DNA of 12,590 nucleotides from Smittium mucronatum. Taxonomy: Eukaryota; Kickxellomycota; Harpellomycetes; Harpellales; Legeriomycetaceae. The first letter of the stretch is position 1; each line of letters begins with the position of its first letter. The notes under the pieces are model-generated. The model worked only from the letters and a program-made list of their open reading frames with translations. It made no database searches and was not told the DNA's origin. Positions 9,018-12,590 of this stretch are shown here, piece by piece. The position numbers and the translations under genes are program-made. Location: contig LSSL01002356.1 in NCBI GenBank assembly GCA_001953115.1, forward strand, positions 1 to 12,590. Direction: 5' to 3'.

Positions 9018-12000
9018 CTACAATTCTTCGTATTGAGAGCCAACAATAAAGACTTTGCGGATCCACGAGTAAGAGATATACAAAAACATTCCGAAAAATC
9101 CAGTTCCCAATATCCCCAAAAACCCATTAAGCAAAGCATTTTTAAACCTGTTGTACCATTTAACATCTTTTCCTAATATTGGCGGAGCGAACAAAATGCT
9201 ATCCATTTCATATACTTTGAATTGGAGAGATCCCATAGTGTTGTTAGTAATTCCATAGAAGGAAGGGCTGATGTTGCCCTTATCCACGACGAGAGTGTAC
9301 TGGTTGCTGTAGAAATTTGGGATGCTAGGGTCATCAGCAAAATTTGATGATCCAGCTAATTGAAATGCAATTCTAGAACCGACAGAGGCCATCTCGATTT
9401 GGACAGTTTCAAGTAATGTGTCAAAAACCTGTATATCAACACCAAATCTATCAGAACTTTTGGGTTTTTTAGCCTTTTCGGGTTTAGCTTTTATTGGTAA
9501 AACGTGTAATAAGACCAGACGTTTTAAATAGCTTGATAGCTCAGCATCAGATTTGTCTGACCATGGATTTTTTATGGAATCGTTTAGAATTTGGGGCAGG
9601 GGGAGAGTAAAATTTGAATTTGTTACTCTGCGATGGAACTCTCTGTAACCAGACAGATTCATCCATGCATCATCACCAGGTACTAAAAAGCTGTATCCCA
9701 AAACATCATGATCACCAGTCAAAGTCTTTGAGAGCCCAGTTGACTGATTTTTGACGCTAGAGCCAAGTAGATAGGTTAGGTTGAGATTTTCAAGTAGGAA
9801 GTTAAAACATTGGGATTTTATTCCTTTAATCAGTTTTTTGGGACTAAAAATTATTTCAGGGGGAACTAAAATTCTGGAAGATGATGAAACTTTATGGATT
9901 ACACCATTAGAGAATAAAATATCTCTCTCCGAAATCTCTACATATGAAGAGCTAAAATTGTGACTATCGAAAGACAAGGGTTGGATAGGTTGTGACAAAA
10001 ATGGATCGATTGTATTGATAATGAATCTGTTTTCTGGCTCAATGGTTTCAAACCATAGAGAATTTCCTAACAGAGTGTTAGCTTTTTTTATATTTCTAGG
10101 TGACCCAGGAACCTTAAAGTCAGAATAAATGAGAGATTTGATGAAGTGATATTTTATTAATTTTTGCAAGTCATCCATAGAGTCACCACCAGAAACAATG
10201 TATTTATAAGCTAAACCCAATTTCAAAACAGCAGAATTAGAGAAAAGAATCAATGAAACTGCATCAAGACCAACTAACTCGTCCATCAAATTTGAGGATT
10301 TTAACATCCCAATGAATAATGAATACTCCAAATCCTGCACTATAGAAACTAGAAGCGATTGTGGGGGGGTCAGCGGGGTTGATATTGAGTAAGCAGCAAA
10401 ATAATCCTCCAAGTAATAAACATCTTTATCATTTACCGAAATTTCATTAAAGGTAAAAGAGCCGTTCAAAGCAGAAACCTTTATGATTTGCTCAGCGTTA
10501 CCAAGAGATAAAGACGTATATCTAGTTCTTAGCAACATTCCAGATTTTAAATCTTGAGCCAGGATTCGAGATGGAACGAGATGGTAAAGCAACCAATTCC
10601 GTATAGTTAAAAGGGAATAGGGGCCGAATTCCAGAAATTTAGCAATGGCATCGTTTGTGGGAACTAAAAAAGTCATTTTTTTACCAACAGAAACATCTTC
10701 AATGTATGATTCCAGCCCATTTTGAATAACGAGATTTACAAAAACGGTGGCATTCATCCCAAGAAGTAGTTTTTTAGGGTTCCATTGAATCTTGAAGTTA
10801 TTACAAGAGGATTTGGACAGGATGTGAGCTATTCCATCATAGGCTAAAATATCGGGAGAGGATATTTGGTTACCGTTATAAAAGGAATTAAATCCTTTTT
10901 CCACTTTAACAGTTATGTATGGTAACTCAGTGCCATTTTTCATATTGTAAGTTACTACGGGTACTATAGTTAATTAAACAAAGTTTTAAATCGATATGGA
11001 TGTGAAAAATAAAATAAATAAATGTAAAATGAAAATGTAAAAAGATGATACCTTTATGGGACCCGGGACCCAGTCTAGAAATGCTTATACTATTAGGGGA
11101 TATAAATGGTCTCATAACACTTCTGGTGTCTTGAAGAGCTAAAGATTTTGAATCAGAGTTGAGATTTATTTTGTCGTGGAATAACAAATAACTAACTTGA
11201 GGGGGGTTGAAGCATGAAATAAAATTAGCAGTGTCAAATGCCCATAAAGTATGTCGACTAGGAGCAGTTTTGTTATCTGAGACCATGCTTGCGGAATTAT
11301 TGAGGTGGAATATTTTTTTATCCCATCCAGAGGCTTTGATCCCTTCAATATATAGAGAGTAATTGAGGTTTGAGTTTTGGATTGAATCGGGAATAAAAGA
11401 GGCTGAGGGAGAAGAAGGACTATTCAAGTCATTGAATTTGATTTCGGAAAAAACTTTAGGGGATTCTTTCAAATATTCTATAAGCTTTGGTGGTAAGGAG
11501 AGAACTCCATCGAGAGCTTGAACTACACCGCTAGTGCACCATATTTCACCATCCTGTAATTCGACATCACCAATAAATATCCTACCCCTGTTGTCTATGC
11601 GAGTTTTTAACATAACACCTTGTCTTTCAGAAGCAGATAAATTTTTTTGGGAGGGCAGAGAGATTGGCAAGATTTTGACGTTTTTTGAAGGAGTTGAGGA
11701 AGGAGACCATCCAGAATTAGATTCCCATACCATACCGTTAACCCAAGACCCTGATCCATACACACCATCTCTTATGACATGAAGCCACATATTTTCTTTA
11801 GTTATACCATAGTATTGCAAGGCTTCAGCATTAAATTCATTTGGATAAAGAGCCTTATATTTTTCTTCGTGTTTGAGGAAGGCTTCGTTCGTAGGTGCCA
11901 AAACAGTAACATTGGCCAGTCTGTTGAAGGGGATAATGAGATGAAGGCGTTGAAGGTAGTGTAGGAACTTGGTGTATCGCTTGTCACTGGAAAGAGCATC

Positions 12001-12165
12001 TACTATAGTGGATTTCCCTGAAGAATGAAAGAGTTTAAATCCTTTCCCATCATGGGAAATCGGAATCAAATTTGTGTTTAAAGATACATTAGAATTGAAA
12101 CTGGATAATATTACTGATTGTAAGAATAGTATCAGAAATAGAAAACTATAGATGGTGTGGTGCAT
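9018..12165 (-). CDS. fsc1: Fsc1-like vacuolar membrane protein with five FAS1 (fasciclin) domains, two exons
   Basis: Exons 12165-11052 and 10963-9018 join at a split valine codon (G|TA) to give 1019 residues. Residues 1-22 are a clear signal peptide with a hydrophobic core. Five FAS1 units follow, roughly 52-232 (TVLAPTNEAF; GVVQALDGVL), 266-425 (TLWAFDTANF), 436-565 (TFLVPTNDAI; LLYHLVPSRI), 578-737 (LILFSNSAVL; NGVIHKV) and 750-965 (SFLVPGDDAW; LLHVLPI). Several N-glycosylation sequons (NVS, NVT, NLS, NKT, NFT) fit a lumenal region. One membrane segment lies at about 981-1004, followed by a short basic tail ending YEEL, a YxxPhi-type sorting signal. Family knowledge: fission yeast Fsc1 has this layout, sits in the vacuole membrane and is needed for autophagosome-vacuole fusion; budding yeast YLR001C is related. 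Assignment rests on layout and motifs. This protein is longer than I recall for Fsc1. Confidence 0.9.
10964..11051 (-). other. Single intron of the fsc1-like gene (88 nt)
   Basis: Donor GTATCA and acceptor AACTATAG, with TTAATTAAC as a possible branch sequence. Splicing joins GSHK to VPVVTYN and keeps the long frame open within the second FAS1 unit. The intron is read through without a stop in the upstream frame; retention would end the protein after 412 residues. Confidence 0.87.
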
Positions 12166-12175
12166 GCTTTTTCAT
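12146..12175 (-). promoter_or_regulatory. Short upstream ORF overlapping the fsc1-like start codon
   Basis: An ATG ten bases upstream of the main ATG opens a nine-codon frame (MKKHAPHHL, then TAG) that overlaps the main start out of frame. The upstream ATG has C at -3, a weak context, while the main ATG has A at -3. If the mRNA leader includes it, ribosomes would have to scan past it, which could lower or control translation. Whether the leader includes it depends on the unknown transcription start. Confidence 0.45.
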
Positions 12176-12340
12176 AAGTGCTCGATTCTTTAGAAATGTT
12201 ATGGTCTAAAGTTTGAAAAAACAATTATGAGTTTGAAGAATTTAAAGTTATTTTCTAATATTACAGAGTATAAATGTCATTAGCTGGAGATACAAAAAGG
12301 TCGTAATATAATATTAACGCTTTAGTCAAAATTATGTGAC
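12166..12340. other. Upstream region of the fsc1-like gene
   Basis: Short intergenic stretch between the fsc1-like ATG and the GC-richer island. It is AT-rich and contains a weak TATA-like ATTTATAC (minus strand, near 12278-12285). No convincing regulatory site can be named. If the island is a real last exon of another minus-strand gene, this stretch also holds that gene's 3' end. Confidence 0.45.
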
Positions 12341-12451
12341 TCAATTCTGGGTTTTATCTCGAATCTTTCGCAGCCTCTTAATAAGCCCTGCGGTGTCAGG
12401 ACTGATGGCCTCCAGGACATTTCGCCTAGTGAGCCAACCTATTACACGCCA
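12341..12451 (-). pseudogene. Possible last exon or relic of an unknown minus-strand coding sequence
   Basis: A GC-richer island reads on the minus strand as an open frame ending in TGA at 12341-12343. Its end is RRNVLEAISPDTAG followed by a basic LIKRLRKIRDKTQN tail, preceded by WRVIGWLT. The codons are mixed and G+C is far above the flanks, as in coding DNA. The frame is closed upstream by a TAA, so it would need a splice acceptor; TAATAG before GTTGGCTC and CACTAG before GCGAAATG are options. There is no initiator. I do not recognise the protein. It may be the 3' end of a gene running beyond the window, a pseudogene fragment, or a non-coding repeat that happens to be open. Confidence 0.33.
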
Positions 12452-12568
12452 AAATTAAAAAACAAAAGACCAGTAAAAATAAAAAGTTCCATTGTAATAT
12501 GCACTTTTTCTAAAAGCAATTAATCGAAAAAGTTTAGTGGTCAAAAAGTAGGCGAAATGTCTTGGAGG
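12409..12568. repeat. Inverted repeat, 20-bp arms matching at 19 positions
   Basis: The left arm cctccaggacatttcgccta (12409-12428) and the right arm taggcgaaatgtcttggagg (12549-12568) are reverse complements except for one base, with 120 AT-rich bases between. No target-site duplication is visible just outside the arms. The arms could be terminal repeats of a small element or an inverted duplication of a coding piece, since both read RRNVLE outward. A further ggcctccag recurs at 12407-12415 and 12582-12590. Confidence 0.85.
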
Positions 12569-12590
12569 TAAATTGGAAATAGGCCTCCAG

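Noticed and set aside
11534..11782. Plus-strand open frames within the first fsc1-like exon (also 11779-11964 and 9781-9963)
   Set aside because: They lie opposite a well-supported FAS1 coding frame and look like shadows with no motif of their own.
12340..12450. tRNA or other structured RNA gene in the GC-richer island
   Set aside because: The island contains CTCGAATC, which recalls a B box, but no acceptor stem, D arm or anticodon arm can be laid out around it.
12569..12583. Functional 15-nt intron
   Set aside because: All other introns in the window are 65 nt or more and only eight bases of downstream similarity are visible. Kept as a finding, not as an annotated intron.
12455..12589. Minus-strand 44-codon open frame running into the window from the right edge
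   Set aside because: It is AT-driven (many Phe, Tyr and Leu), has no motif and ends at TAA; it overlaps the right inverted arm in a different frame from RRNVLE.

Overview
The window looks like nuclear DNA from an AT-rich fungus. Both recognisable genes belong to families well known in fungi: an Hrq1-type DNA helicase and a five-FAS1-domain vacuolar membrane protein of the Fsc1 type. Both are on the minus strand and both are interrupted by spliceosomal introns (seven and one). Introns run from about 65 to 181 nt, begin with GTA and end in TAG or CAG, and the donor hexamers vary (GTAAGC, GTATCT, GTAATA, GTAAAT, GTAGAG, GTAAGA, GTATCA). That intron density and donor variety argue against a Saccharomyces-type yeast. 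The lineage cannot be resolved further from this sequence alone.

Layout, left to right. Positions 1-4353 are a very AT-rich stretch with no gene I can support. It starts with a pure (TAG)n microsatellite and holds a 53-bp tandem duplication plus scattered short repeats. Positions 4354-8563 (minus) carry HRQ1 in eight exons. Splicing at the sites proposed here gives one uninterrupted 1178-residue frame with all helicase motifs in order and a C-terminal cysteine cluster. Positions 8564-9017 are the HRQ1 upstream region and the 3' flank of the next gene, with a likely AATAAA polyadenylation signal, a 15-A tract and a small GC-rich hairpin cluster. Positions 9018-12165 (minus) carry the Fsc1-like gene in two exons: signal peptide, five FAS1 repeats, one transmembrane segment and a short tail ending YEEL, 1019 residues. 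Positions 12166-12340 are its upstream region, with a short upstream ORF that overlaps the start codon. Positions 12341-12590 contain a GC-richer island that reads like the last exon of an unknown minus-strand gene. An inverted 20-bp partner of part of it lies near the window edge.

The two main genes have no obvious joint pathway: Hrq1 acts in DNA repair in the nucleus, and Fsc1 acts at the vacuole in autophagy. Their shared orientation is most simply chance neighbourhood. I did not find a convincing new multi-gene system. The parts that most deserve a second look are the inverted, coding-like duplication at the right edge and several splicing or translation-control oddities in the two genes.
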